NCBI GenBank assembly: GCA_026122225.1
Contig: JANEZZ010002199.1
Coordinates: 434,001 to 498,000, forward strand
From: Heloderma charlesbogerti
Lineage: Eukaryota; Chordata; Lepidosauria; Squamata; Helodermatidae
Direction of reading: 5' to 3'
DNA length: 64,000 nt
A program made the position numbers and the translations under genes. Below, one piece after another: positions 1 to 9,899 of this stretch; position 1 is the first letter of the stretch, and each line of letters opens with the position of its first letter. The notes under the pieces were generated by a model. It had not been told where the DNA came from, made no database searches, and worked only from the letters and a program-made list of their open reading frames with translations.

Positions 1-336
1 AGTTACTCCATGGCAGAATGGAAGCACTCTGCACATGCCCAGGGACACTCTTGTGTATATACCTTAATGCAGATCCCTGCTATTAAACCCTGCATCCGGC
101 TAGTGGCATCTTACTACTAGTTGCCACTAGCAGCCTGACAGTAGTGGGTTCACTGCAGAGCCTGAGGCAGAGTGCTCTGGAACTGGAGAGCCTCTGTGCT
201 GCCCCACTCTTTGAAGCTGAGGAGAGAATAAATGGGATGCTACTTCTGTTCTTCATCAAAACTGTCCTATAACTCATATCCATTTACAGAGACTTAGAAT
301 TCAAGAGACGAGAACAAATAAGGTGTGCATCATGAT
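1..336. other. No recognisable feature
   Basis: Unique-looking sequence. Short open frames here have no recognisable motif. I see nothing to annotate. Confidence 0.4.
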
Positions 337-353
337 TGTGTGTGTGTGTGTGT
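337..353. repeat. (TG)n microsatellite
   Basis: Eight TG dinucleotides in a row, uninterrupted. Confidence 0.9.
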
Positions 354-442
354 TTATGTCTCTGCTGTCTCACACCTTGCTTGAATGGTTCCTTTTTCGG
401 ATTTTTCAGAAACCACCATGCTGAGAGCTTGTGTGTGGAGAG

Positions 443-913
443 AACAAAAGAAGAGCCTTGCCGGATCAGACCAAGGGTCCCTCTAGTCCAGCATTCTGTT
501 CACACAGTGGCCAACCGGCTGTCGACCAGGAACCCACAAGCAGGACATGAGCACAGCAGCACCCCCCACCCCTGTTCCCCAGCAACTGGTGTACGTAGGC
601 TCACTGCCTCTGGTACTGGAGATAGCACATAGCCATCAGGACTAGTAGCCATGGATAGCCTTCTCCTCCAGGAATTTGTCCAATCCCCTTTTAAAGCCAT
701 CCAGGTCGGTGGCCATCGCTTCATCTTGTGGTAGCGAATTCTGTAGTTCAGCTATGTGCTGTATGAAGAAGTCCATCCTTTTATCTGTCCTGAATCTCCC
801 ACCAGTCATGGGATGACCCTGGATTCTAGTATTATGAGCAAGGGAGATTTGTATAAGGGGAGTATGATTTTGCTAGTTTTATTTTCAGTTCCTTTCCTAA
901 TTATGTCTAAGGG
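443..913 (-). mobile_element. CR1-like LINE 3' fragment
   Basis: Reads on the minus strand as the end of a CR1-clade ORF2 (a stretch similar to LDGFKRGLDKFLEEKA) followed by its 3' UTR. The UTR end near 443-520 is the motif 'agagccctgctggatcagacc', shared with the copies at 5541, 9412, 17819, 53860 and 58665. Compared with the copy at 58665 it has an internal deletion near 845, where the text jumps from the region after the 'GHPM' codons to the 'tttgtataagggg' region. Confidence 0.8.
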
Positions 914-1904
914 GGAGGAGATCTCTTGGAGTACAGAAGGTAAGTGGGAGGGGGAAGTTGCAGGGAGCACAGAATGGCAGTAGGGAAGTGGCAGTTGGGA
1001 AAGGGAATACGGTGTAGGGTTGAAGGAATTAACTAGGTGGGAATAGCTTTAGGTCTAGATTATTAGTCCCACTTGCATTCACCTTAATCCTCTATTTTCT
1101 GAGAATTCGTTTTCATTGTACCTCAAATAAACACCCTGTTATGAACCCTGTGTGATTCTCAGTGAAATCCATGCTTAAATCTATTCATCATCACTCAGCC
1201 ACAGCAAGCCTCAGTGTCTGGTGTTTTGCCCAAAATGGAAAGTGACAGGTTAAAACATGGAGGACAATGACTGTTGATGCTGCTTATAAAGAGTCTGGAA
1301 TGACCACAACAGGAGGCATCCTTCCCCAACAGCTGGAGTTTTGAGTGGGCGGGCCTGTTGCTTAAGCAATAAGCCTACAGCAAATGGCAGAGGAAACTTT
1401 GTGAGCTGGATTTCTTTTTAAGTTCATATTTGGTGCTGAGCAGGAAAAATCATGTGGCTTCTGCGGGATGAGGGGGGTGGTGGAGAGAGCAAGCATGCTG
1501 TCCATCAGAGACTTAAAAAAAGAAATGCTAACATGAAAATATATGTTCCCTCACAACCCAGCAACCAAACTTTGGGGCATCCTGACATACATCTCACCTA
1601 TGGAAGCATCACTGCATTTTTGACACGTGTACCAACATGGTCCCTCCAGGCTGATTGGTGGGCTCAGCCTTCTGTCAATTATTTGCTCACTTCTAGGATG
1701 AGAGGCATGCACAGTGCTGATTGGCTGGCCCTTCTGTCATTCACAAAACCAGGTATCTTCATCCCCCATCCTCAAAGTAGTTCAGGTGGGGACTGGTGGA
1801 GGACTCTCCACCCCGCCATAAATAAGCATCAAACAAATGTTTGAGAAGATAAAACATGCACGCACCGGGGAAGAAAACAAAAAGAAAGAGGACAGACCAT
1901 TAAT
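914..1904. other. No recognisable feature
   Basis: Non-repetitive sequence with a 130-codon open frame (1452-1844, plus) that has no recognisable domain and no splice context. I see no gene or clear repeat. Confidence 0.35.
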
Positions 1905-2034
1905 GCAGCCTTCCCCAACCTCTGGATGTTTTGGACTGCAACTCCCATCAGTCCCAGTTAGCATGCCCAATGGTCAAGACTGATGGAAGCTTCAATCCAA
2001 AACATCTAGAGGGCACCAGGTTGAGGAAGACTGG
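1905..2034. repeat. Foldback (MITE-like) element, family A
   Basis: An imperfect palindrome. The left arm carries 'ccttccccaacctctggatgtt' and the right arm its reverse complement, ending in 'agggcaccaggttgaggaag'. The centre reads 'agcatgcccaatggtca'. The same hairpin recurs at 4151, 7643, 12226, 20417, 20570, 24690, 44280 and 49849, so it is a dispersed family. No protein is encoded. I infer a non-autonomous foldback DNA element; the superfamily is unknown. Confidence 0.75.
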
Positions 2035-2125
2035 CCTAAAGCAAGGGAGAGAGAAACTTCTGTGTGAAGCTTTACATGACATAATTCTGTAGTTCTTTTC
2101 AGTGTGTCAGTTTGCACATTCACCA

Positions 2126-2437
2126 CAGCCCACTGTGGCTTGCTTATTTAACCCACGGTGGGTTTCGGCTTGTGTGGGTGACCATTTTGAAAATTCAGCC
2201 ACTGGCAGGGGTGGGTGGCCATGGTTTCTCGTGTCATCTGAACCTGCGCGCCAGTTGTGTGAGGGTTAAACAACCCTCCAATAACCCTACAACAGCCCAT
2301 GGGTTATTTGAGGGTTCTTTAACCCTTGCACAACCCCTGCCGCCCGGGTTCAGACAATACGACAAGCCATGCTGGAGCCTGAGTAAACAACCTGGCCCCT
2401 GCAGGTGCTTCAACCCGCTGTAAGCCACAGTGGGCTG
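2126..2437. repeat. Foldback element, family C
   Basis: A 16-bp perfect terminal inverted repeat (cagcccactgtggctt at 2126-2141, its reverse complement at 2422-2437) encloses further inverted pieces rich in 'aaccc' and 'gggtt'. Related but decayed sequence sits near 63670-63830. The structure suggests a palindromic non-autonomous element. It has no coding capacity. Confidence 0.6.
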
Positions 2438-2757
2438 CAGTCATTTTGTGAACCAGGCCATTGTCTTTCTATATGGGAAGTTCACAAGCAGGACATGAGA
2501 GCAAAAGCCCTGAAATTCCTTTCCTAGGGGCCCCATCTAGCTCCCTTAGCCTTCTGGCAAGCAATCTTGTTCTGATTAGACAGGTCTTTGGCCTGTTGCA
2601 GTAATAATCTCTGTGCCAGTTTTTAGTCTTTTGAGTTGGCTGCTGTTTTTAACTCATTGGTTTTTATCCACTCTTGTGTTTGTTAGCTCAAAATATATTT
2701 TTATAATACTCTGCTGTTAGTCTATCTTTTAAATATTAAATATGTATATATTTATTA

Positions 2758-2778
2758 TTTAATAATAATAATAATAAT
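2758..2778. repeat. (AAT)n microsatellite
   Basis: A short run of AAT repeats inside AT-rich sequence. Confidence 0.8.
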
Positions 2779-2911
2779 TGCTACCATGGCTAATAATACC
2801 TGAGTATCGTTTCCTTGGCAACTTGCATGGGCAAGACTGAGTTTGCCAGCTCAGAATCGACTTTGTCTTTTACAAGTACCCGTCTTCCAAAATGTACTAA
2901 AATGTAGGTAG

Positions 2912-3019
2912 AGCAGGGAACCCTGCCTGAAACCCTGGAGAGCCGGTGCTGTGAGTCAGCGCAGACAATACTGACAGACCAGGGGCCTGACTCAGTATAA
3001 GCCAGCTTCTGATGTTCCT
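2912..3019 (+). mobile_element. tRNA-derived SINE, 3' part
   Basis: Matches the body of the SINE seen complete at 52948-53145: 'cctgcctgaaaccctggaga', then 'tgactcagtata'. The tRNA-like head is missing in front of it. A piece resembling the head (attcaatctccggcatctccagg) lies just downstream at 3070-3101, so the element looks rearranged. Confidence 0.6.
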
Positions 3020-3219
3020 ATTTAATACAGCCCTTTATTAACCATGAGGACTAGAGTCTTTGCAGTCCCAGATTCAATCTCCGGCATCTCCAGGTAGCAC
3101 TTCCCACCCTGTCCATCTAAACTAAAGCAACTCAAGTATCCCTCCCCCCCACCCCAACTCTCCAAATTGAGAGTGGGGAGAAAATGGCAAGAGGGGACAT
3201 ACCCACCATAACTGCGGGT

Positions 3220-3400
3220 AAACCTTCCGCGCGCCTTGCGAGGCGACATCACCCAGCATCTGCTGATGAAACGAAAGCGCGTTTCTCCAGTTGGTCGGGC
3301 TGATGGCTTCCCCGTCCGACTTTCTCTGTTGCCGGAAATCCTCCCAACCCCAAACGCAGCAGAAACGAAAGCGGGCGAGCAAGGCGCGGGTGCTCCCTCC
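3220..3400. promoter_or_regulatory. CpG-rich patch with two IRF-type motifs
   Basis: CpG density is much higher than in the flanks. GAAACGAAAG occurs twice (3268-3277 and 3362-3371), each containing the IRF core AANNGAAA. An X-box-like stretch (3252-3269) and an inverted-CCAAT-like stretch (3289-3298) lie close together, recalling the S-X-Y module of MHC promoters, but I see no S box. No clear signal-peptide exon follows: the frame leading into the nearest donor (gtgagt near 3427) contains a stop. It may be a decayed promoter of a lost or rearranged class I copy. Confidence 0.3.
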
Positions 3401-3449
3401 GTGTGAGAGCCCTGCGGCTGTAAGCTGGTGAGTTTCTGGGGGAATCGGG

Positions 3450-4150
3450 ACCCCCCCCCTTATACACACTTCTAAACTGCCCGGGAAGCAGAATGGGCAG
3501 AATTCCCACCCAGACCAGTTGTTTGTGTGAAGGAGAAGGGGGTGGATATAGCCCTAAACTGCTCCACTATTTGTTACCTGGAGCATTTCCTACTTCCTAG
3601 ATTTATTCTTTATTGAAAGGTCGGTGCGACTGCGATCAAACTCATCTCACCGATACTGAATGTGTTAGCTTATTGTAGCTTTACGAGTTGCCCCTCTCCA
3701 GCAAATGGATGTACACATCTGTCTGAAAATTAGTCTGCCTTGAACCTCCTCCCTCCCCCACCTTAAGCACGCTTTCAGGGATACCCCGGTGTGTCCAAGT
3801 GCCTTTCAGGGGAGCAGTTTAGATCCCCTCTTTCACCTAACCCTCCTTCACCTATGCTCCCAGGGCAACAGTTTACATAAAATATATTACAATATATATT
3901 AAAAAGACAAAGTATACAAAATTAGAGCTTAGCTAGAAGGAGCCCTTTCAGTACAGAGAAAGGTACTTTTTGGGTATAATTTTTCCATTTTGTTTTACCA
4001 ACAATCTTCTAAGTTTAGGGGCGAATGGGCTCCAGCTGTCAGATGCAGGAGAAGTGGGGGGTGCACTTTCTAGCGGGGGGGAGTGGAGAGGGGAGGTTTA
4101 GATGGGTAAAGTGTGCTTTTTGGTGTTATGGGGAGATCCCCCAGAACAGG
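3450..4150. other. No recognisable feature
   Basis: Mixed-composition sequence with no domain, repeat or promoter that I can support. Confidence 0.35.
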
Positions 4151-4277
4151 TGGGCAGGTAGATCTCCAGATGTTTGGGACTTCAACATCCAGAAACCGCT
4201 GCCAACATGGCCAGTGGTCAGAAATACTGGGAGTTGAAATCCAAAACATCTGAGAGTCTACTCTCTGCCTGCCCCTG
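4151..4277. repeat. Foldback element, family A
   Basis: Palindrome with arms 'tggtgggcaggtagatctccagatgtttggga' (left) and the matching right arm around 4229-4277. Same family as 1905-2034. Confidence 0.65.
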
Positions 4278-4302
4278 CTCTAGTACCTGCAGTCTGCTTT
4301 CT

Positions 4303-4351
4303 TCGACTAGATGATCTCTGAGGTCCCTTCCAACTGTCTAATTCTATTATT

Positions 4352-4383
<32 letters not shown>

Positions 4384-4410
4384 TGCATGCGTGTGTACAC
4401 ACACACACAC
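4303..4410 (+). mobile_element. CR1 3' end plus (TC)n and (AC)n tracts
   Basis: 'gactagatgatctctgaggtcccttccaac' followed by a 'taattctatt' tail is the short terminal part of CR1. It is directly followed by about 16 TC units (4351-4382) and a short AC run (4398-4410). Confidence 0.6.
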
Positions 4411-4787
4411 TATCCATTCACAAACACACAGGGCTAACAGTTGAGGCCTACATGACCACCTGTGCCATAGAACATGGTATAATGCCCCTTTTTAATTTGT
4501 TCTTCATCCATTTTTTACCAGCACAAGAGGCTCTTCTAAATGGCCAAGGGACCCTGGTTTCTGTGTAAATCTGTTACTATTTAATTTTCTTTTCATTATT
4601 GCTCACGCTCACTGCTTTTTTTTTCTTCTGGTCCCCGGTTTTCCTTTTCCTTTAATCAACCTTATCCAATTGGACTGGACTGGATTCTTCCATTCCACCT
4701 TCAGTGGCTGGGTTCCTTCCCCACCTCCATTTTGCCTGAACCAATTGGGCCTTGCTTTAAGGCAGCTATTGAGCGTAGTTAGTTCCT

Positions 4788-5326
4788 TGTCCTTTATCAT
4801 GCTCGTCTTTGCACAAAACGTTCCCTTGAGATCTCCGATTTTCTTGAAAAGATCTCTAGTCTTTCCCATTCTGTTGTTTTCCTCGATTTCTTTGCATTGT
4901 TCATTTAAGAAGGCCTTCTTGTCTCTCCTTGCTATTCTCTGGAACTCTGCATTCAGTTGGCTATATCTTCCCCTTTCTCCCTTGCTCTTCGCTTCCCTTC
5001 TTTTGTCAGCGACTTGTAAAGCCTCATCAGACAGCCACTTGACTTTCTTGCATTTCTTTTTCTTTGGAATGGATTGAGTTGCTGCCTCCTGAACAATGTT
5101 ACGGACCTCCGTCCATAGTTCCTCAGGCACTCTGTCTATCAGGTCTAATCCCTGAAATCTATTCCTCACCTCCACTGTATATTCATAAGGGATATGATTT
5201 AGGTCAGACCTGAATGGTTTAGTGGTTTTCCCTACGTTCTTCAATTTCAGCCGAAATTTTGCAAGAAGCAGCTCATGATCTGAGCCACAGTCAGCTCCAG
5301 GTCTTGTTTTTACTGACTGTATGGAG
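4788..5326 (-). mobile_element. Bov-B (RTE) LINE fragment, EN-RT linker
   Basis: The minus strand codes for the basic linker between endonuclease and reverse transcriptase of a Bov-B LINE, including 'GLDLIDRVPEELWTEV', 'KWLSDEALQVA', 'NAEFQRIARRDKKAF' and 'EENNRMGKTRDLFKKIGDLKG'. It stops abruptly at both ends relative to the copies at 35511 and 45714. Downstream on the minus strand (4609-4787) the frame stays open into unrelated basic sequence. Neither EN nor RT catalytic domains are present, so this is a dead fragment. Confidence 0.9.
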
Positions 5327-5339
5327 CCATTTATGATAA

Positions 5340-5535
5340 GCTGGGATTCTCCGGCAAGGAGACTGTGTGTGCAAATGAGCTCTCCATAGAAATGCCTCCA
5401 ATCCCCCTTCTCAATACCAGTTCTCTCATTCCTGAAGGGGAAGAGGAATCCTCTGCAAAAAATCAGAAGAGATGCTGGGAGGAGAATGGAGAAATGTGGG
5501 TCTGCTGTAGCTCTTTCTTTGAAGCTGTTACTTTC
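5340..5535 (+). pseudogene. Relic of an MHC class I intron-2 end
   Basis: This stretch aligns by eye with 6310-6464, the sequence just before the alpha-2-like exon. Shared pieces are 'ggagact-tgtgtg', 'gaaatgcc-ccaa', 'cccttctcaataccagtt', 'gggaggaga' and 'gaagctgt'. Where the exon should start (about 5535), a CR1-like 3' end begins instead. I infer a third class I copy truncated at or near the alpha-2 acceptor. No coding sequence remains. Confidence 0.5.
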
Positions 5536-5540
5536 CTGAT

Positions 5541-5624
5541 CGACAGCTGGTTGGCCACTGTGTGAACAGAATGCTGGACTAGATGGACCCTTGGTCTGAT
5601 CCAGCAGTGCTCTTCTTACGTGCT
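5541..5624 (+). mobile_element. CR1-like LINE 3' end
   Basis: Plus-strand copy of the terminal 84 bases of the CR1-like family ('cgacagctggttggccactg' to the 'tgatccagcagtgctcttct' end). It abuts the class I intron relic. Confidence 0.75.
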
Positions 5625-5629
5625 TTATT

Positions 5630-5961
5630 TATTTATGTATTTATTTATTAAATTTATTAATCGCCCATCTGACTGGTCACCCAGCCACTCTGGGCGATGT
5701 ACAACCCACCATAAAACAATTTAAAACAATAAAATTTTACCATAATTTTTTTTTTTTTAAATACCCTAACCCACCCCAAATGCCTGCCTGAACAACCACG
5801 TTTTTAATGCACGACAGAAGCTCATTAAAGAGGGGGCATGACGGAGTTCCCTAGGGAGGGAGTTCCACAGAGTGGGGGCCACCACAGAGAAGGCCCTCAC
5901 TCTGTGGAACTCCCTCCCTAGGGAACTCCGTCATGCCCCCTCTTTAATGAGCTTCCGTCGT
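5630..5961 (-). mobile_element. L2-like/SINE 3' repeat with a 64-bp snap-back
   Basis: Begins with a TTTA-rich run and 'aatcgcccatctgactggtc', a widespread 3' repeat end also present at 28882-28950. Its inner part is an almost perfect inverted repeat: arms 5811-5874 and 5898-5961 differ at one base and are separated by 23 bases. The arms carry the family's 'ggagttccacagagtg' sequence, so the element was inverted and duplicated on itself. Confidence 0.75.
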
Positions 5962-5974
5962 GCTTATGTTCAGG

Positions 5975-6172
5975 GCTTCCCACCAATCTGGACATGGAGG
6001 TCCTCATCCCATTGCACAAGATAATGTTGAAGGATAAACCATACGTTTTCAAAAACAGAACATTTTGTGAACATCAACGTCACTGAGAATTTCTTGGAGT
6101 TCAGGAAGGAGAGACTGCAGCTCCTTGAAATCCCGGCTTTCAGCTTGCAGAGTGAGAGTAAAGGTGTGCATG
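5975..6172 (+). pseudogene. Possible degenerate alpha-1-like remnant
   Basis: A short open stretch ends in residues FRKERLQLLEIPAFSLQSE followed by a possible phase-1 donor (gtaaag at 6173). This is the phase expected before the alpha-2-like exon at 6465, and the ending loosely recalls the alpha-1 helix end of the gene at 12545. Frame stops occur upstream and similarity is weak. It could be chance. Confidence 0.2.
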
Positions 6173-6464
6173 TGTGTGGTTTTACATGGAAGAGCACTCC
6201 AAAGAAGGGATGCCCCCACTTCTAGCCTGAGATAGTACAGCCAGCGTTAGCGCCTGTGGCTTCTGCCACTTCATCTGGTTCTAGGAGCAGATCCAGGAAA
6301 CTTTAGGTGGAGAGGAGACTTGTGTGTGATGAAGTTCCCCCATATTAAAAAGGGAAATGCCCCAACGCTCCCTTCTCGATACCAGTTTTCAGAACAGTGG
6401 GTTGCAGGGAGGAGATGGGAGGGGTGTGAGTCTGCCCTGGCTCTGATGAAGCTGTCTCTTTCAG

Positions 6465-6713
6465 GATTGTTCATGTGGAAATATACCTGTGGCTCTGAAT
6501 TGAGCACAAACAGGCAAAAACTCCATGGAATGTCTGGACAGCATAGCTCCAACAGGAAAGACGTCACCCACTTCGACAAGAAGATCGTCACCAAAGCTCG
6601 CATGAAAAAGTGGAAGGCTGTAGCAGACGTTTTTCAAGAAAGGAAACATTCTGTGCTGAAGAAACCCATTGAGAAATCATCAGAAAAGGGCCAAGAGACT
6701 CTGCTGAAGCCAG
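6465..6713 (+). pseudogene. MHC class I alpha-2-like exon, divergent and isolated
   Basis: This is an 83-codon open exon between a good acceptor (ctgtctctttcag, ending 6464) and a good donor (gtgagg at 6714). Both boundaries are phase 1, as in class I exon 3. The protein starts GLFMWKYTCGSEL and contains KDVTHFDKKIVTK, which lines up with GKDFISFDKETLT in the alpha-2 exon at 14996-15271. It ends KGQETLLKP, against RKEALLKI there. It is nine codons shorter. The first disulfide cysteine is shifted by one position and the second cysteine region is deleted, so the usual alpha-2 disulfide cannot form. No alpha-3 or transmembrane exon follows before the next class I gene at 11 kb. It is either a pseudogene fragment or part of a very divergent class I-like gene. 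Confidence 0.6.
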
Positions 6714-7642
6714 GTGAGGATGGGAAGTTGGCAAGGAGCTTGTGTGGGGAGGGGACGGTGATTCTTCTATGCCCTGGCCTTCCTACTCACATTAATCCTG
6801 GATAGAAGAGCTGATCTCTGCACACAGCAGACAGATGTGGTAATACACTGGCTTGTGCCATCTCAGTCAGCTGATATGCGTGTGTCTTCCCCCCGATCGT
6901 ATATCTGAATGTTCCTTATGTACAAAATATAGGGTTAGGAATCCTATCTGGATCATTACTGCTCATCAGCCTTTCAAGGTGAAGTGTTTTGGATCAGGGT
7001 AGCAGAGAGCTTAAAATGGCATATTTATGTTTGCAACCAATGACCTGACTTTAAAAAAGAAAGAAATTTCCTAATTTAGCTGATGACTCCCTTCATAATC
7101 CTCATCACATGCTTATTCCTGTAAGCATCTTATTTTATTTGGGTTTTTTATTTACTATATGTGTTTGACTTGCCAGCAACGTACGTCCTCTGTGTGGGTT
7201 ACATTTTATGTATACAAAGATACACTCATGTTTGGGAGATGAAGCAGAGGGATCCGATTTTTTACATTTCTGTGATTCTCTCTAATATCGAACTTGGTTA
7301 CTTGAGTGCCTATCAGCTTTGAATTGAAACAGAACCACTAAAAATGATGTGGTGGGTGGACTAGCTGGATACCCAGAAGGATGTATGTTTCTAAGTTAAA
7401 AAGAAATAGAAATAGTTTATTTTTTAAAAAAACCAAAATAGCTCAACAACAGACTGTGCTCAGTGACTTCCAGGACTTCCAGAATGGGTGCCTGTTAGGG
7501 AGGGGAAATGTAAAATAGAGTGAGAGTGAAGAAACTGGCCTATTTGAGTTCCTAATAGCATATAGGATCTTGGAATGGGGAATTAGGGTGGTTGGATGCA
7601 CATCATGAAGTTAAAAAGCTCCTTTCTCCATACTATATGACA
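6714..7642. other. No recognisable feature
   Basis: AT-rich sequence downstream of the alpha-2-like exon. I looked for an alpha-3 immunoglobulin exon (the 'GFYP' region and the second cysteine) and found none. Confidence 0.4.
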
Positions 7643-7779
7643 GGGCTGGGGAAACAGAGGCCCTACAAATGTTGATAAATTCCAATTACCATCAACCTTC
7701 ACAATTGGCCAGGCTGGCTGGGGCTGCTGGGAAGTGAAGTACAACAACATCTGGAGGGCCACAGGTTGCCCAGCCCTGC
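7643..7779. repeat. Foldback element, family A
   Basis: Starts 'cagggctggggaaacagagg' and ends with the complementary 'gccacaggttgcccagccctg'. Palindromic, same family as 1905-2034. Confidence 0.7.
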
Positions 7780-7954
7780 TACATCAGGAAGTTTCAGGAA
7801 GGAGGAAAGGAGAAGGGACACCTTTTCCCTTTCCTAGTCTCCAGGTACCTCCCCGTTCCACTATATAGCAACACCAAGCATTTAGGTTTGGAACTGGCAG
7901 CCGGCTCTGAACCAGAGTCCTGTTGCAATTTGTCACACAGTTGGGAGAAGTTTA

Positions 7955-8140
7955 TAGAAATCTGTCTTGTACTGAGTCAGACCATTCATCCATCCCGCCT
8001 AGTATTGTCCGCTCGGACTGGCAGCAACTTTCCAGGATCTCAGGCCGGGGTCTTTCCTATCACCTTCTAATGGATCCTTTCATCTGGGAATTGGATCTGG
8101 GACTTAACTTTAGGCAAAGTATGTGATGTACCACTGATCT
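7955..8140 (-). mobile_element. tRNA-derived SINE, minus strand
   Basis: 'actgagtcagaccattcatcc' and 'actggcagcaactttccagg' are the reverse complement of the SINE body at 52948-53145. The element is decayed at the tRNA end. Confidence 0.65.
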
Positions 8141-8349
8141 GAAGCCCCTCCCTAGCAGCAATCAACACCACCAGTGCAAAGACCCAATATTATATGAATA
8201 GTACCTATATTGTACTAAGATATATAGTCACAAACATGTAAATATTTAAATACGTACTCAGTTTTTAAATTATAATACATGCAGTGCATACTGTCAACCA
8301 CATAAAATAGATGCTATCAAGAACGGAACAATGGTATAAGTCAGAATCA

Positions 8350-8530
8350 ACATAAGATCTTTTTCAAGTTGATGCAAGAATAGCTTCTAATTTCTTGGGC
8401 AGAAAGTCTGATGAGTTTTGTAGCCCTGGTCTCTCAATCTCAATGATTGACCCCAAATGGTGTAGGGCCTTATATGTCAACAACATCACCTTGAACCTGG
8501 CCTGATAACAGGAGAGATTTTTGCTAATGA
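8350..8530 (-). mobile_element. L2-like 3' repeat relic
   Basis: 'ggtgtagggccttatatgtcaacaacatcaccttgaa' is the minus-strand form of a LINE 3' motif also seen near 60495-60540 and 61105. No coding remains. Confidence 0.5.
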
Positions 8531-8636
8531 TGAGAGATCCACATATTAATATTACTACAGTGTAGCAACTAAAAACTTGGCAAAAACAAGCATACAAGCA
8601 GGATATAAATGTAATAATAATAATAATTTTTTTAGG

Positions 8637-8826
8637 GACCCATGGCTCGGTGGTAGTGCCACATGCTTTCCATGCAGAAAGTCCGAGGCTTAATCCCCAG
8701 CAGCTCCAGGTAGGGCAGAGAAAAACCCCTGCCCGAAACCCTGGAGAGTTGCTGCTGCTGCCAGTCAGTGTCGACAACACTGGGCTAGCTGGACCCAGGG
8801 TCTGACATCAGGCAGCCTTGTTTGTT
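8637..8826 (+). mobile_element. tRNA-derived SINE, plus strand
   Basis: tRNA-like head ('ggctcggtggtagtgc', 'ccgaggcttaatccccagca') and body ('cctgcccgaaaccctggag', 'tgccagtcagtgtcgacaac'). Same family as 52948-53145 with decayed promoter boxes. Confidence 0.75.
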
Positions 8827-9107
8827 CCTGTGTTTTTAAAAACACCCCTTGCAGGGACTTGGCTTTCTGGATGAAAGTGGAGGTTTCCATTTCTGGCTCC
8901 TTCCTCTCCTGGGGAGGGATGGGTGGGGAACCAGGTTTGCATCACCCTCCACATCTCCTCTATTAAAGTGTTTCAAGCAAGTACTGTGGAAGAGGATGCA
9001 GGATCTTGCCCCTCTCTTGCTCATTCCTCAGAGTGCTCATTCCTCTGATATAGAATCCCTGTTCCTCCTTTGGGGAAGAAAACCCTCCCTTCATCTTTTT
9101 TTGGTTT

Positions 9108-9411
9108 AGGGCAGGGGTGCAGAACCTCTTTCAGCCTGAGGGCAGAATTCCATTTTGGAGAAGCTTTCGGGAGCCACATTCCAGTGGTGGGCAGGTCTGA
9201 AGGCAAAAGCAGAGGGGCCAAAACACCAGCGCATTTTTGTGTAAAGCTCCTGCTGTCGGTAACTAAGCCTTAGTTCAACTAAGGCAGTTCAACCATTTAG
9301 AATGGTGGGGAAAAAATGCAAAAGCTGGGAAACAACCAAAGGATAAGTTGTTGAGGGAAAGAGGCATGGTGCCTGGGGAACCCCCGAGGGCCGGATTTTA
9401 GCCCATAGGCC
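9108..9411. repeat. Unclassified interspersed repeat
   Basis: 'gcaggggtgcagaacctctttcagcctgagggcagaattcc' resembles the end of a dispersed, probably DNA-transposon-derived repeat, and a similar complementary end ('gagggccggattttagccc') lies at 9386-9404. I cannot name the family. Confidence 0.35.
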
Positions 9412-9500
9412 TGAGAACATCAGAAGAGCCCTGCTGGATCAGACCAAGGTCCATCTAGTCCTGCATTCTGTTCACACAGTGGCCCACCAGCTGTCTGGTT
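9412..9500 (-). mobile_element. CR1-like LINE 3' terminal fragment
   Basis: 'atcagaagagccctgctggatcagacc' through 'cacacagtggcccaccagctg', the terminal 90 bases of the family, in reverse. Confidence 0.75.
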
Positions 9501-9689
9501 CTGCACCTCTAGTTTGGGGGTGGGATGTTTTGGTAATTCTTCTTGCCACTAACTATTTTTATTTATTTTATTTTACTTAAAGGAAATGAGAGGTGTTCCT
9601 TTTTAAATGTTTTAAATGTTTATATCTTTTCATTCTGGATGTCTTGCTTTTAGGCTGAGTATCGGGGCGGGGGGAGAAACTTTCTCACC

Positions 9690-9862
9690 ACCACGGTTGT
9701 CTGCCCTGTGGTCAGTGCCATGACCAACTGTTCCTGAGCATAATCGCTTAGGGTATTTAAAATATTGACCTCTGTCATGTCGAGAATACTCATTTATCCA
9801 GTCTACATAAGGATAATTGAAGTCTCCTGTTAATATAATGCCTTTTCCTTTGGATGGCTCCC
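9690..9862 (-). mobile_element. Non-LTR endonuclease relic
   Basis: The minus strand reads KGIILTGDFNYPYVDWINE, the conserved GDFN-P-DW region of an apurinic-type LINE endonuclease (CR1/L2 clade). No flanking domains remain. Confidence 0.55.
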
Positions 9863-9899
9863 TGATTTCATTCTTTGGAATGAAATGGAATGAATTTCA

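Noticed and set aside
3303..3433. ATG in the CpG patch followed by about 43 codons and a GTGAGT
   Set aside because: No hydrophobic core, and in the class I phase the frame into the donor holds a stop. Not a signal exon.
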